From Betaproteobacteria bacterium (GTDB lineage: Bacteria; Pseudomonadota; Gammaproteobacteria; Burkholderiales; SG8-39): a DNA stretch of 59,757 nt. Each line of letters starts with the position of its first letter. Position 1 is the stretch's first letter. Positions 40,014 to 50,234 of the stretch are shown in pieces. The translations under genes and the position numbers were made by a program. Location of the stretch: contig SHXR01000021.1 in the NCBI GenBank assembly GCA_009693235.1, positions 1 through 59,757 of the forward strand, written 5' to 3'. The notes under the pieces were generated by a model. That model searched no databases. It was not told where the DNA came from and saw nothing but the letters and a program-made list of their open reading frames with translations.

Positions 40014-42890
40014 TCAGGCGATGGCCAATTTGAGTGCAGTCTCAAGACTTAGGAGTCCGGCTTTGACATCGCTCGCGAGGTGCACGCGCACCACGCGCCG
40101 CCCCCGCTCAGCCAGCACCGCCAAATCCCCGCGTGCTTGCGCCGCCTTGACGATGCCAAAGGTATAGCGATGGCCGGGCACGGCAACATCCCTTACCGCG
40201 TCGCTGGTAATCTGGAGAAACACCCCGGAATTGGGGCCACCCTTGTAGGCTTGCCCGGTCGAGTGCAGGAAGCGCGGCCCGAACCCTACGCAAGTGGCGA
40301 TCCTACGGGCATCGCGTACCAATAAGCGCATCGACTGTAATGCCTCGTCATTGGCCGCGTTCATTTCGATATAGGCCAGCAGCGCGAAATAATCGCCTTT
40401 TGCCACGCGCGACAAATGAGCCCGTAATAGGCCCGCGAGGGTCACCTCGCCGGCGGCCGCGTCGTGGAGGGCCTGCACATTGTCGTCATTGGCATACAGT
40501 TGCAATCCACCCGCCGCGAAAAACGGCTGTTCGCCCGGCAACGCCCCATTCGATTCGTATTGATTAGTCAGTACCTTCGTCGCGATTTTGCTGGCCTCGA
40601 CATCAGGCTGATCAAACGGATGAATACCCAGGACAGCGCCCGCCACCGCAGTGGCAAACTCCCATCGAAACATTTCCTGTCCAAGATCATCGATCGATGC
40701 CACATCGATGCGAACGACGGCGTGGCCCGCGTTCTCGAGTGCCTCCACCGAATAATCGAGTGAGTCATCCAGCGCAGTGGCCAGCCGCATATACACGAAC
40801 AGACGATCGGCGCCATAAGCGCTTGACTCACCAACCGGCTCGCGATCGACCGGAATGATCCCCTGGCCCGCTTTGCCGGTTGATTCGGCGACCAGTTGTT
40901 CCAGCCATGCACCGAGCGAGCGCAATGGCTGGGACATTATCAATGTTAGTTTGTCGCAGCCTGCACGTGCTGCTTCGCCAAGCACGACGCCAAGGGGCAC
41001 CGCGGGATTTTCCTCGACTGGCACTTCTGGCTTGCAACGCTCGATCATCTGCTTCGTGCGCGCGAGCAAGTGACCCACATCCAGCCCCATCACCGCCGCC
41101 GGTACCATGCCAAACTGTGAAAGGGCTGAATATCGTCCGCCAATCGATGGATGACCATAGAAGATGCGACGAAAGCCTGCGGCGGTCGCCACCTTCTCCA
41201 AATTCGATCCCGGGTCGGTGATCGCAATGAAGCATCGCCCGGCCTCGGCCGGCCCGAGCAGTTGCTCGAGTCGTGCAAAGAAATACTCCTTGAGAATATT
41301 GGGTTCCAGGGTGGAACCCGATTTGCTCGCGACAATGAACAGCGTCCGCGCGAGATCGAGCTTTCCTTCATACGCAAGCAGCTGTTCTGGATCCGTCGAA
41401 TCGAGAACATGCAGCAGCGGGAAATCGGGTACGTGCGCAAAGGTCGCCTGCAAGACCTCGGGCGCAAGGCTCGATCCGCCCATCCCAAGCAACAGTGCAT
41501 GCCGGAAGCCGGCCGCCTTGACTTCCGACGCAAAGGCCTGCAACGAATCCAGCATGCCCTGCTCTTCATCGACAATACACAACCAGCCAAGCCAGTTCGG
41601 CTCGTCACCGCCGGTCCAAAGACTCGCATCGCGGCCCCATAGTTGCCGGACCTTCGGCTGCCACGTCGCCAGCGTTGCCGCGACCCGCTTGGCCAGCTTC
41701 TCCGGTAACCGATAGTGTGGGCGGGAGGCGCGGGCTGTCGCATGGGTGGCAATGTTGGCGCCGATCGAACCCAGCAGCTTGTCAAAGGCATCGGCAAAAA
41801 GCTTCAGCCCTTCGGCGAGGAGTCGATCCGTTACGACGCGCATGGAGATGCCGGCGCGATCGAGCTCCGTCATGACCGCGCGCGAGGCGTCGACCCCTTC
41901 GGCAAGGCTTGCGCGTACCCGCCCATGCTGCCGAAACGCTGCATAGGTCGCCGGCGGAATCGTGTTGACCGTATCGACACCGATGAGCGACTCAACATAA
42001 AGCGTATCGCGATACTCTGGATTTTTGGTGCCGGTACTGGCCCAGAGCACACGCTGCGTTTGCGCACCAAGCTTCGCCAGAACGTCCCAGCGCGGCCCAC
42101 TGAACAATTCAACATAGCGCGCATAAGTGAGGCGTGCATTGGCGATTGCGACGCGCCCGCGCAACGAGCGCAGACTCGCGTTGTCGCCGTCTCGCTTCAG
42201 CTGAGCATCGACCATCGCATCGATTGCGCTATCGATCCGGCTGATAAAAAAGCTTGCCACACTCGCCACATTGCCAAGCGCCTCACCGCTCGCCGCGCGC
42301 CTCTCCAATCCGCGCAGGTAGGCATGCGCGACCAACTCATAGGCCGACAAGGAAAACAGCAGGGTGACGTTGACGTTAATTCCTTCGGCGATGAGCGTCT
42401 CAAACGCCGAAATGCCTGCGGGCGTCGCGGGCACCTTGATCATGACGTTGGGGCGGCCGATTTCACCCCATAGGCGCCGCGCTTCATCCGACGTGCCCTG
42501 CGTATCCTGCGCGAGCGCCGGCGACACCTCGAGACTCACATAGCCATCGCGTGTGCGCGTCTGTTCGTAGACGGTCGCCAAGACATCCGCCGCATCGCGA
42601 ATATCGGCGATGGCAAGCTGTTCATAGATCGCCTTCGCATCGAGCCCTTTGCCGGCGAGCGTCGCCATCTCCACTGTATAGTCGCCCGAGCCCGCCATCG
42701 CCTTCTCGAAAATGGCTGGATTGGAGGTGACGCCTCGCAACCCGTCGTCTCTAATCATTCTTGCCAGCTCACCGCTCGCTAAGATGTTCCTCTGGATGTA
42801 GTCGAGCCAAACCGCTTGTCCTTCATTGGCGAGGGCGAGCAGGGGATTGGTCGTTCCCGGGTGATCCTTAGCCGTCACATCGTTGTCCAT
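40014..42890 (-). CDS. tal-pgi: Bifunctional transaldolase / glucose-6-phosphate isomerase
   Basis: A natural fusion of 958 aa. The N-terminal transaldolase domain (about 1-360) includes [12 protein letters not shown] and the Schiff-base Lys in [12 protein letters not shown]. The C-terminal phosphoglucose isomerase domain (about 390-940) includes [13 protein letters not shown] and [10 protein letters not shown]. It links the non-oxidative pentose-phosphate pathway to glycolysis and heads the tal-pgi, gnd, zwf operon. ATG 42890 is preferred over 42914 because residues before [17 protein letters not shown] are unconserved. Confidence 0.95.
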   Translation of the reverse strand: MDNDVTAKDHPGTTNPLLALANEGQAVWLDYIQRNILASGELARMIRDDGLRGVTSNPAIFEKAMAGSGDYTVEMATLAGKGLDAKAIYEQLAIADIRDAADVLATVYEQTRTRDGYVSLEVSPALAQDTQGTSDEARRLWGEIGRPNVMIKVPATPAGISAFETLIAEGINVNVTLLFSLSAYELVAHAYLRGLERRAASGEALGNVASVASFFISRIDSAIDAMVDAQLKRDGDNASLRSLRGRVAIANARLTYARYVELFSGPRWDVLAKLGAQTQRVLWASTGTKNPEYRDTLYVESLIGVDTVNTIPPATYAAFRQHGRVRASLAEGVDASRAVMTELDRAGISMRVVTDRLLAEGLKLFADAFDKLLGSIGANIATHATARASRPHYRLPEKLAKRVAATLATWQPKVRQLWGRDASLWTGGDEPNWLGWLCIVDEEQGMLDSLQAFASEVKAAGFRHALLLGMGGSSLAPEVLQATFAHVPDFPLLHVLDSTDPEQLLAYEGKLDLARTLFIVASKSGSTLEPNILKEYFFARLEQLLGPAEAGRCFIAITDPGSNLEKVATAAGFRRIFYGHPSIGGRYSALSQFGMVPAAVMGLDVGHLLARTKQMIERCKPEVPVEENPAVPLGVVLGEAARAGCDKLTLIMSQPLRSLGAWLEQLVAESTGKAGQGIIPVDREPVGESSAYGADRLFVYMRLATALDDSLDYSVEALENAGHAVVRIDVASIDDLGQEMFRWEFATAVAGAVLGIHPFDQPDVEASKIATKVLTNQYESNGALPGEQPFFAAGGLQLYANDDNVQALHDAAAGEVTLAGLLRAHLSRVAKGDYFALLAYIEMNAANDEALQSMRLLVRDARRIATCVGFGPRFLHSTGQAYKGGPNSGVFLQITSDAVRDVAVPGHRYTFGIVKAAQARGDLAVLAERGRRVVRVHLASDVKAGLLSLETALKLAIA

Positions 42891-43259
42891 CTGTACTCTC
42901 CGCGCACCGGTCATGCTACTGATCTCGGTAAGTCAGCGCCGGTTGATGTTCATCCGGAGCGCTCATCATGCTATCGCCTAGTATTGTCAGACGAAGACTC
43001 GCCTGTTCACTCTCGCTTGGCAAGGTGACATTCGGCGCTGCGCGCCGGTCGCGAACGAAAGAATTCGCTGATGAGGAACGGTTGCGTATCGTTGCACCAT
43101 GACCTTGATGCGGAACGTCATCGTGATTGGACGATGTTCCACTGCCAACAGAGCGCGTCTTGCCAATCGCGTGATTCGACGATGCGCCACGCATCGCCGC
43201 ATCATTCATACATGCGATATTGCCTGTGCGTCCGCCGCCGGCCGAGCCAAGGACGCGCC
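42891..43259. other. Intergenic stretch with no convincing gene
   Basis: Gap between tal-pgi and the histidine kinase end. Short frames on both strands look like chance. A 7-bp hairpin CGATGCG/CGCATCG (43180-43196) lies past the kinase stop but has no U tract. The part next to 42,890 presumably holds the tal-pgi promoter; I cannot place it. Confidence 0.5.
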
Positions 43260-44747
43260 TCAGCGCTCAGCATGCACCGGGGTCGGCAGGTCAAACCAGA
43301 AGCGCGTCCCCACATCGACCGTGCTCTCGACTGCGAGCACCGCGCCATGCAACTCAACGATACGTTTAGCGATTGCTAGCCCAAGCCCGGTACCGCCCGC
43401 ATCGGCCGTTCTACTCTTATCGAGCGTATAGAACCGCTCGAAAATGCGCCCAATCGATTCACGCGGAATACCCCGTCCGGTATCGATGAGTTCAATCCGT
43501 TGCGCACCACTTTGCGCGGTAATGCGAATCTTCACCGATCCACGCGCCGCGTATGCCGAATGGCATTGTCGATCATGCTTTGCATCGCCCGCTCCAGCAT
43601 GCCGATATCACCCGATACGAATGGCGGACCGGGCGCCGCATCGACGTCAAGGGCAAGTCCTTGCTCCTGCGCGGCCAAATGGCTACCCTGCGCAACATCA
43701 AACGCCAATTCGGCAAGGGAAAACGGCTCCATGCGCAACGCCACGTCATGCGTATCAAATTTCGCCAAGTCGAACAGATCACGCACCAGTTTGCCCAGCC
43801 GCTCGCTTTGACGCGCCGCGATTTCAAGGTAGCTGCTGCGCTCCTCCTCAGTAAGGCTCGCCCGCTTTAGCATCAACGTATCGATGTAGCCGCGCAGCGA
43901 CGCCAGAGGCGTGCGTAAATCATGCGAAATATTGGCGATGAGATCGCGACGCATGGCATCGGCATTGCGCAGTTCGCGCACCTGTTGAATCATCCGCTCG
44001 GCCATTTCGTTGTAAGCCACCCCCAGCTGATCGATCTCATCGCCCTCTGTAGCAGAGCGCCTTGCGGTGTAGCTCACCCGCTCCTCGAAGCCGGCGCGCT
44101 TGAAGGCATCAATGACGCGAGCGAGCCGATGCAACCGCTCAGTAAGCAGCTTGAAGATGAAGAAACCGGCAAAGAGTGCGACGGTCAATCCGACCGTCAT
44201 GACCCAGGCCGTTGTGCGCAGTGCGTGGCTGCCGCGTTGCTGAGTGGAAATCGAGGTGCGCTCCTCGCCGGCCAACACGAGGTACAGATAGCCCCGCAAG
44301 ATGCCGTCCGCCGCAATCGGCGCGACGGAAAAGACCTTGCGCCGGGCCGGATCGCGTGGATCATCACCACGCAACGGCAGCTCGACATCGCCCGCCAGCA
44401 TTTGATTGACAGGGCGCAAGTCGACCTTGGTTAGTTTGATGCGATCGGCCGGCGCGGCATGGTTCAGAATGAGCCCGGCCGGATCGAGGTAGTAGACCTC
44501 GACACTCGGATTGTGGTGCATAACCTGGGTGAAGAGTTCCTTCAGTTTCGGCGCTCGATCCGTGCGGGCGGCGGACGCGAAGTACTCGCGCACCAGGTTG
44601 GTCGCGAGATCGAGATGCAATTTTTGATTGACCGCTTCATCCTGCGCTTCCACCATCGAGCGCATCAACACGAACAACATCACGCCAAGCAGCACGAAGA
44701 GCGCAAGGAGCGTCCGCCGCCAGCTTGCTATAGAGAGTGCGCAGCAC
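43260..44747 (-). pseudogene. Sensor histidine kinase, two compensating frameshifts
   Basis: Membrane sensor kinase of about 495 aa if repaired: a first transmembrane helix, a periplasmic sensor (about 35-165), a second helix (VMTVGLTVALFAGFFIF), HAMP, HisKA with NISHDLRTPLASLRGY, and HATPase with DNAIRHT, DTGRGIP and GTGLGLAIAKRIVELHG. Two single-base changes split it. Near 43549 one base is missing (repair gives HTPARGSVKI). Near 44714 one base is extra (repair gives LRTLYSKLAATLLALF from GTG 44747). The start lies 17 bp after the response-regulator stop. It would phosphorylate the adjacent regulator; the signal is unknown. Confidence 0.82.
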
Positions 44748-44764
44748 GGCGTGAATGGAATGCT

Positions 44765-45469
44765 TTAGCCACCGGATTCGGTGAACTTGTACCCGACTCC
44801 CCAGACCGTAAGCACATAGTCCGGATGCGCGGCGTCGCGCTCAATCTTGGCGCGCAGTCGATTGATGTGTGAATTCACCGTGTGCTCATACCCTGAATGG
44901 GTGTAACCCCACACCCGATCGAGCAACTGACTCCGGGTAAAGACACGACCAAGATTCTTGGCAAAGTAATAGAGAAGATCGAATTCCTTGGCGGTGAGCT
45001 CCACGGCAGCCTGGTCGAGCGTGACGGTGCGCCGTTCCGGATCGATCCGCAGGCGTCCGAACACCAGCGGTTTGGCCGCCTCTTCCCCATGTGATGCCAT
45101 CGCATCGACGCGCCGAAACAGCGCCTTCACCCGCGCCATGAGCTCCATCACACTGAATGGTTTCGTCAGGTAATCGTCGGCGCCCATTTCGAGCCCGAGG
45201 ACGCGATCGAGTTCGGTGCTCTTTGACGTCAACATCAGCACCGGGGTCACCATCGATTTCGAACGCAGCCGGCGCAGGATTGCGATGCCATCCATGCCGG
45301 GCAACATGATGTCGAGAATGACGAGGTCATACTTCTTGGACTCGGCTTCGGCGACACCCGCCAAGCCATCAGCGGCCACCGTCACGCTGCAATCGAGATC
45401 GCGCAGATGCAGTCGCACGAGATCGGAGATCTCCGAATGGTCTTCCACCAACAGAACGCGCCGTTGCAT
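44765..45469 (-). CDS. OmpR-family response regulator
   Basis: Two-domain DNA-binding regulator of 234 aa. The receiver has the acidic pair EDH, phosphoacceptor Asp in LVILDIMLPGMDG, Thr in MLTSKS and Lys in YLTKPFS. The C-terminal winged helix (AAVELTAKEFDLLYYFAKN to VWGVGYKF) is of OmpR/PhoB type. ATG 45469 begins MQRRVLLVED directly at the receiver domain; ATG 45502 and GTG 45538 are open alternatives. It is intact, unlike its partner kinase. Confidence 0.93.
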   Translation of the reverse strand: MQRRVLLVEDHSEISDLVRLHLRDLDCSVTVAADGLAGVAEAESKKYDLVILDIMLPGMDGIAILRRLRSKSMVTPVLMLTSKSTELDRVLGLEMGADDYLTKPFSVMELMARVKALFRRVDAMASHGEEAAKPLVFGRLRIDPERRTVTLDQAAVELTAKEFDLLYYFAKNLGRVFTRSQLLDRVWGYTHSGYEHTVNSHINRLRAKIERDAAHPDYVLTVWGVGYKFTESGG

Positions 45470-45677
45470 GCCCAGCCCCCGATTTGCGGTAACCGCCGAC
45501 ATGCCCAGTCTTGGGTCGCAATATGCCGCAGTGCTCACGCAAATATAAACTTTCTATCATGGACGGTGCGGCCACGGACTGCGCGGCCGGCTTTTGCCGA
45601 TCCGGCGCGTTCCCAGACGCACCCGCCAGATCCGACACAATGCTGCACTATCGATTCAAGCTGTGGGGTGTCGTGCC

Positions 45678-46691
45678 ATGAAAGTCTTTCAAATTCAGGA
45701 TGATTGGGGCTTCGATCATCTGCAAATAGCGACCCGGCCCACACCCAAACCGGGTCCGGGGCAGATCTTGATCGCGATGAAGGCCTCTTCAGTCAATTAT
45801 CGTGACCTCGTCGTACCGAAGCGGGGTTATGGGTCCTTCACCGGCACGCTGCCTCTGATTCCACTGTCAGATGGCGTCGGCGCAATTGTCGAACTCGGCG
45901 CGGGGGTCACCCGATTCAAGGTGGGCGAGCGCGTTTGCCCGTGTTTCATGCAGCGTTGGACCGCCGGCGCGCCCAATCTCGAACGTCTCACCGGCACGCT
46001 GGGCGGGCCCATCGACGGCACCATGGCCGAGCTGATGTGCCTGCCGGAAGACGGCGTGGTGCGGGTCCCCGACTACCTTTCCGATGTGGAAGCAGCCACC
46101 CTACCCTGCGCCGCGCTGACTGCCTGGAGTGCCCTTTGCACCTACGACCAACTTGTACCGGGAAGTCGTGTCCTGGTGCAAGGAACCGGTGGCGTCGCGC
46201 TCTTCGCGCTACAGATCGCCAAGCTGCAAGGTGCCCATGTCACCATCATTTCATCGAGCGATGAAAAAATCGCCCGCGCCAAGAAAATGGGGGCGGACGC
46301 CGCGATCAACTATCGAACCACCCCGGAATGGGCCAAGGCCTCGCGCGACGTCACTGGCGGCGCGGGCTACGACCATATCGTTGAATTGGGCGGCGAAACC
46401 ACCTTGCCGCAATCGTTGCGCTGCATTCGACCGGGTGGCACGATCTCCATGATCGGGGTGCTGTCGGGTGGCGCCATGTCGGCCCCATTGGGTCTGGTAG
46501 TGACTAGGCAGGTGCGCCTGCAAGGCATCACGGTCGGTCATCGTGATGGATTCGTGGCGATGATGGCGGCGTTCGCACAACATCTCGTCAAGCCGGTGAT
46601 CGATAGTGAATTCCGCTTCGATCAGTTGAAGGAAGCGATGGCCTACCTCGAATCCGGTGCGCATTTCGGTAAGGTGTGCATTCGTCACTGA
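45678..46691 (+). CDS. Zinc-independent MDR oxidoreductase (quinone reductase-like)
   Basis: Medium-chain dehydrogenase/reductase of 337 aa using NAD(P)H. The nucleotide loop is LVQGTGGVALFALQIAK. The usual catalytic-zinc GHE motif is replaced by SDGVGAIVELG and there is no structural-zinc Cys cluster, so it belongs with the quinone reductase or enoyl reductase branch rather than alcohol dehydrogenases. ATG 45678 starts MKVFQIQDDWGFDHL. It diverges from the two-component genes over 208 bp. Substrate unknown. Confidence 0.88.
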   Translation: MKVFQIQDDWGFDHLQIATRPTPKPGPGQILIAMKASSVNYRDLVVPKRGYGSFTGTLPLIPLSDGVGAIVELGAGVTRFKVGERVCPCFMQRWTAGAPNLERLTGTLGGPIDGTMAELMCLPEDGVVRVPDYLSDVEAATLPCAALTAWSALCTYDQLVPGSRVLVQGTGGVALFALQIAKLQGAHVTIISSSDEKIARAKKMGADAAINYRTTPEWAKASRDVTGGAGYDHIVELGGETTLPQSLRCIRPGGTISMIGVLSGGAMSAPLGLVVTRQVRLQGITVGHRDGFVAMMAAFAQHLVKPVIDSEFRFDQLKEAMAYLESGAHFGKVCIRH

Positions 46692-46731
46692 AATTGCCAG
46701 GCGAAATGAATTGCCGGTGGACCGTTCCGGA

Positions 46732-46760
46732 GGGCGCGCACCGATTACAATGCGCGCCCA
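46732..46760 (+). promoter_or_regulatory. Hairpin and -10 element just before yheS
   Basis: GGGCGCGCA (46732-46740) and TGCGCGCCC (46751-46759) form a 9-bp stem ending one base before the yheS ATG. The loop contains GATTACAAT, whose TACAAT matches a -10 box about 11 bases ahead of the ATG. No Shine-Dalgarno is present. A leaderless or very short leader mRNA is a reasonable reading. Confidence 0.45.
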
Positions 46761-48680
46761 ATGATTACACTCAAAAGCGTTTCTCTGCGGCGCGGGGCAA
46801 AGGTATTGCTCGACGGCGCTGATCTCACGCTCTACCCCGGCACGCGGGTGGGCGTGGTGGGCGCCAATGGTTGCGGCAAATCGAGCGTGTTTTCGCTGTT
46901 GCGCGACGAACTCCAGGCCGATCGCGGCGATGCGGATGTGCCGCGAGCATGGTCGATTGCCTCGGTAAGCCAAGATACGCCCGCCACCGAGCGGCTGGCC
47001 ATCGATTATGTTTTGGATGGCGATGCCGAACTGCGAACCCTCGAAGGCCGTCTTGCCGAGGCCGATGATCCGAGCCGAACGTTCGATGGCGAGCAACTGG
47101 CGCTTCTCCATGAGCGCTTCGCCGCCATCGATGGCTACACCGCCCGGGCCCGCGCCGCCACGCTGCTGTCAGGCCTCGGTTTTCGTGACCATGAACACGA
47201 ACAGCCGGTGACGACCTTTTCCGGCGGCTGGCGGATGCGCCTCAATCTCGCGCAGGCCCTGATGTGCCGCAGCGACTTGCTGTTGCTGGATGAGCCGACC
47301 AATCACCTCGATCTCGATGCGATCGTCTGGCTCGAGCGTTGGCTGGGTGAGTATCGCGGCACGATGCTGATCATCTCCCATGATCGTGAATTTCTCGATT
47401 CGATCAGTCAATCGATCCTGCATTTCGATGAACGGAAGTTGAAGCTCTATACCGGCAACTATTCCGCATTCGAAAATGCCCGCGCCGAGCGGCTTGCTCA
47501 GCAAAAAGTGCTCTTCGTTCGCCAACAACGGGAGATCGAGCGACTCGAATCATTCGTCACCCGCTTTCGCGCCAAGGCCACCAAGGCCCGGCAGGCACAG
47601 AGCCGCGTCAAGGCGTTGGAGCGTATGGAGAGAATCGCTCCGGCGCATGTCGATTCGCCGTTTGATTTTCATTTCCGCGATTTTCCAAGCAGCCCGGACC
47701 CGGCGATCGTCATCGAGAAAGCCGCCATCGGCTACGACGCCAAACCCATTCTTCACGATGTCACGCTCACCATCACGGCCGGGGCGCGCATCGGTTTGAT
47801 CGGCGTGAATGGCGCCGGCAAGACCACGCTCGTCAAGTTGCTGGCGGGCGAATTGCCACCGCTTTCGGGCATTCGACTCGAAGGCAAGGGCCTCTCGATC
47901 GGCTACTTCGCACAGCATCAGGTTGAGCAACTGCGCCCGGAAGATTCGCCGCTCGCGCATTTCTTGCGATTGGATCGCAATACCCGCGAGCAGGATCTGC
48001 GCAATTTTCTTGGGCAGTTTGACTTCGCAGGCGAGATGGCCCTGCAACCGGCCGGCACCATGTCTGGCGGCGAACAGGCGCGCCTCGCCCTGGCGTTATT
48101 GATCTGGAAGGGGCCTAACCTCTTGCTGCTCGATGAGCCGACCAATCACCTGGACATCGAAGTCCGTGAAGCGCTCACGCGCGCCCTGCAGGAGTATGAA
48201 GGCGCGGTCGTGCTGGTCTCGCATGATCGCCACTTGCTGCGCACCACCGCCGATACCTTGATGATCGTAGCGGGCGGGCGCGTACAGGAATTCGATGGCG
48301 ATCTCGATGCCTACCGTGAACAGGTGATGGCGGCCAAAAGCCTCAACACACGATCGGACAATGCGCGGGCCAGCAAGAAGGAAGAACGGCGGATCGAAGC
48401 CGAATCACGCAATCAGCGCTCCCGCAAATTGCAACCCCTGGTGAATCGCGCCCGCAAAATAGAAAAGGAACTCGAACGCCTTGGCACCGAACGCAAAGCC
48501 ATCGATGCCCGTTTGTCATCCGAAGCGTTCTACTCGCAGCCCGATCAGGATGAAGTCGCCGCGGCCATGCGAGACCAAGGTAAGCTGGTCACCGCGATCG
48601 AAACCCTCGAAGCGGAATGGCTCACAATACAGAATCAGCTGGAGGCGGCCGAACGAGTCGACGTTGCCACGGCGAAATAG
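46761..48680 (+). CDS. yheS: ABC-F family ATPase (YheS-type)
   Basis: Soluble ABC-F protein of 639 aa that acts on ribosomes rather than as a transporter. It has two nucleotide-binding domains: Walker A GANGCGKSS and GVNGAGKTT, signatures FSGGWRMRLNLAQAL and MSGGEQARLALAL, and DEPTNHLD twice. The inter-domain linker (AKATKARQAQSRVKALERME) and a charged C-terminal coiled coil match E. coli YheS closely in length and sequence. The gene lacks a visible ribosome-binding site. Confidence 0.94.
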   Translation: MITLKSVSLRRGAKVLLDGADLTLYPGTRVGVVGANGCGKSSVFSLLRDELQADRGDADVPRAWSIASVSQDTPATERLAIDYVLDGDAELRTLEGRLAEADDPSRTFDGEQLALLHERFAAIDGYTARARAATLLSGLGFRDHEHEQPVTTFSGGWRMRLNLAQALMCRSDLLLLDEPTNHLDLDAIVWLERWLGEYRGTMLIISHDREFLDSISQSILHFDERKLKLYTGNYSAFENARAERLAQQKVLFVRQQREIERLESFVTRFRAKATKARQAQSRVKALERMERIAPAHVDSPFDFHFRDFPSSPDPAIVIEKAAIGYDAKPILHDVTLTITAGARIGLIGVNGAGKTTLVKLLAGELPPLSGIRLEGKGLSIGYFAQHQVEQLRPEDSPLAHFLRLDRNTREQDLRNFLGQFDFAGEMALQPAGTMSGGEQARLALALLIWKGPNLLLLDEPTNHLDIEVREALTRALQEYEGAVVLVSHDRHLLRTTADTLMIVAGGRVQEFDGDLDAYREQVMAAKSLNTRSDNARASKKEERRIEAESRNQRSRKLQPLVNRARKIEKELERLGTERKAIDARLSSEAFYSQPDQDEVAAAMRDQGKLVTAIETLEAEWLTIQNQLEAAERVDVATAK

Positions 48681-48718
48681 CGCCTTTCATCTTTCACCCT
48701 CCACTTTCCTGCACAATC

Positions 48719-49924
48719 GTGAACGCTCCCTCCCCCCGCCGCTCCTTCGCCACCGTGGACTATGCTGAAGCGGTCCGCCGGGCGGAAGCCCTAATACCCT
48801 ATCTCCAACGGGAGGCCGGCGCAGGCGAACAAGCCACCCACCTGCCGGGCCACGTGCTGGATGTGCTGCATGAATCGGGGTTGCTGCGCTCCCTGCAGCC
48901 CAAGGCATGGGGCGGCATGGAACTCGATTTCCTCGCTTATTTCGAGATCCCGGAAATTCTCGGGCGAGGCGATGCATCGGCGGCATGGACCTTCGCCAAT
49001 CTCGCCTCGCATCACCGCAGCCTCGCGCAATGGACCATGCAGGCACAAGAGGAAGTCTGGGGCGACAATCCGGATGCCTGCATCGCCTCCGGCATTGCCT
49101 TCGCGCAAGGCCGCGGACAGCGCGTGGATGGCGGCATACGGCTCACCGGGCAATGGGGATTTTCATCCGGCGTCGATGTTTCGCAATGGAACATGCTCGC
49201 CTGCGTGGTCATGGATGGCGACAAGCCGGTCGATTGGTGCATGAACGTGGTGCCCAAGTCAGACTATGAAGTGATCGACGACTGGCAGACCATTGGACTG
49301 CGTGGTTCGGGCAGCCGCACCGTGCGCTGCAAAGATGTGTTCGTGCCGGCCCATCGCGTGCTATCGATGCATGTGCACCGCCCCGGACACGAATATCCCG
49401 GGCTCAACACCCATACCAACCCGACCTTCAAAGTCCCCAGCCAGGCGCTTGGCGCCTATTGCATTGGCGGGGCGTTGCTCGGCAATGCGCAATCGGCGCT
49501 CGATGCAACAATCGAGGCGGTGAAGTCGCGCAGCACCAGTTACACCTCGGCAAAGATGCGTGACTTTCAAACCGTCCAGCTTCGCATCGGCATGGCCGGC
49601 GCGAAGATCCACGCCATCCGCCACCTGTTTCGCGCGAACTGCATCGAAGCCTTCGAGCGGTATCGGGCGAACGGTGTGCTCACCCTTGACGAAAAACTTC
49701 GCCACAAACGGGACGCCGCCATGGGCATGAAGATCGTCCATGAGGCGGTCGACTCCCTCTACGAAATGGCGGGCGCCAACGGCATCTACGACAACGTGCC
49801 GATGCAGCGCATCTTTCGCGACGCCCACGCCGGCGCGGCGCATTTTTCGTTCAGCGTCGATGCGCAGGTCACGCCCTGGGCGTTAGCAACGTTAGGCGGC
49901 GAGGTGAAGAGCCCGACCTTGTAG
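48719..49924 (+). CDS. Flavin-dependent hydroxylase, acyl-CoA dehydrogenase fold (HpaH/HsaA-like)
   Basis: A 401-aa protein of the acyl-CoA dehydrogenase superfamily, in the branch of two-component aromatic monooxygenases. The LLRSLQPKAWGGMELD segment, GQWGFSSGVDVSQWNM and IGLRGSGSRTVRCKDVFVP are typical of HsaA/HpaH oxygenase subunits, which take reduced flavin from a separate reductase. The catalytic Glu of true acyl-CoA dehydrogenases is not evident. GTG 48719 is the best start after the yheS stop. No flavin reductase partner is adjacent. Phenolic substrates are likely by family. Confidence 0.82.
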   Translation: MNAPSPRRSFATVDYAEAVRRAEALIPYLQREAGAGEQATHLPGHVLDVLHESGLLRSLQPKAWGGMELDFLAYFEIPEILGRGDASAAWTFANLASHHRSLAQWTMQAQEEVWGDNPDACIASGIAFAQGRGQRVDGGIRLTGQWGFSSGVDVSQWNMLACVVMDGDKPVDWCMNVVPKSDYEVIDDWQTIGLRGSGSRTVRCKDVFVPAHRVLSMHVHRPGHEYPGLNTHTNPTFKVPSQALGAYCIGGALLGNAQSALDATIEAVKSRSTSYTSAKMRDFQTVQLRIGMAGAKIHAIRHLFRANCIEAFERYRANGVLTLDEKLRHKRDAAMGMKIVHEAVDSLYEMAGANGIYDNVPMQRIFRDAHAGAAHFSFSVDAQVTPWALATLGGEVKSPTL

Positions 49925-49967
49925 GGACACGACCGGTTCGCGGGGCCTGGGTCAGAGCAAGCCGCGG

Positions 49968-50234
49968 CTAACCTTCCCTCGGGTTCGCCGGCGTTTCCAG
50001 AACGAGTTGATAGAAAGTCAGATCGAGCCAACGGCCGAACTTGTACCCAGCCTGACGGATCATGCCGGCATGGGTAAATCCAAGGGACTCATGTAACGCA
50101 ATGCTGCTGGTGTTCGCGGCCTCGATACCGCCCACCAAAACGTGGCAGTCATGATTGCGCGCTTCCTTGATGAGCGTTTCCATCAGCAAGCGCCCCAATC
50201 CCTTGCGACGATAGTCTTTATGAACGTAGACCCA
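49968..50234 (-). pseudogene. GNAT acetyltransferase, 3' fragment
   Basis: C-terminal half of a GNAT N-acetyltransferase resembling phosphinothricin acetyltransferase. It shows WVYVHKDYRRKGLGRLL, the acetyl-CoA-binding R-x-x-G-x-G/A loop, then SSIALHESLGFTHAG and GYKFGRWLDLTFYQLVL. The first 80 or so residues are absent: the frame hits a stop at 50,241-50,243, and the plus-strand DNA there belongs to another family. No proper start codon for a functional protein is visible (a TTG at 50198 is internal to the domain). Confidence 0.8.

Noticed and set aside
43180-43196. Hairpin after the kinase gene as a terminator
   Set aside because: Seven-base stem but no U tract on either strand.
46251-47111. 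286-codon minus-strand frame across the oxidoreductase and yheS junction
   Set aside because: Overlaps two well-supported plus-strand genes and shows no domain.
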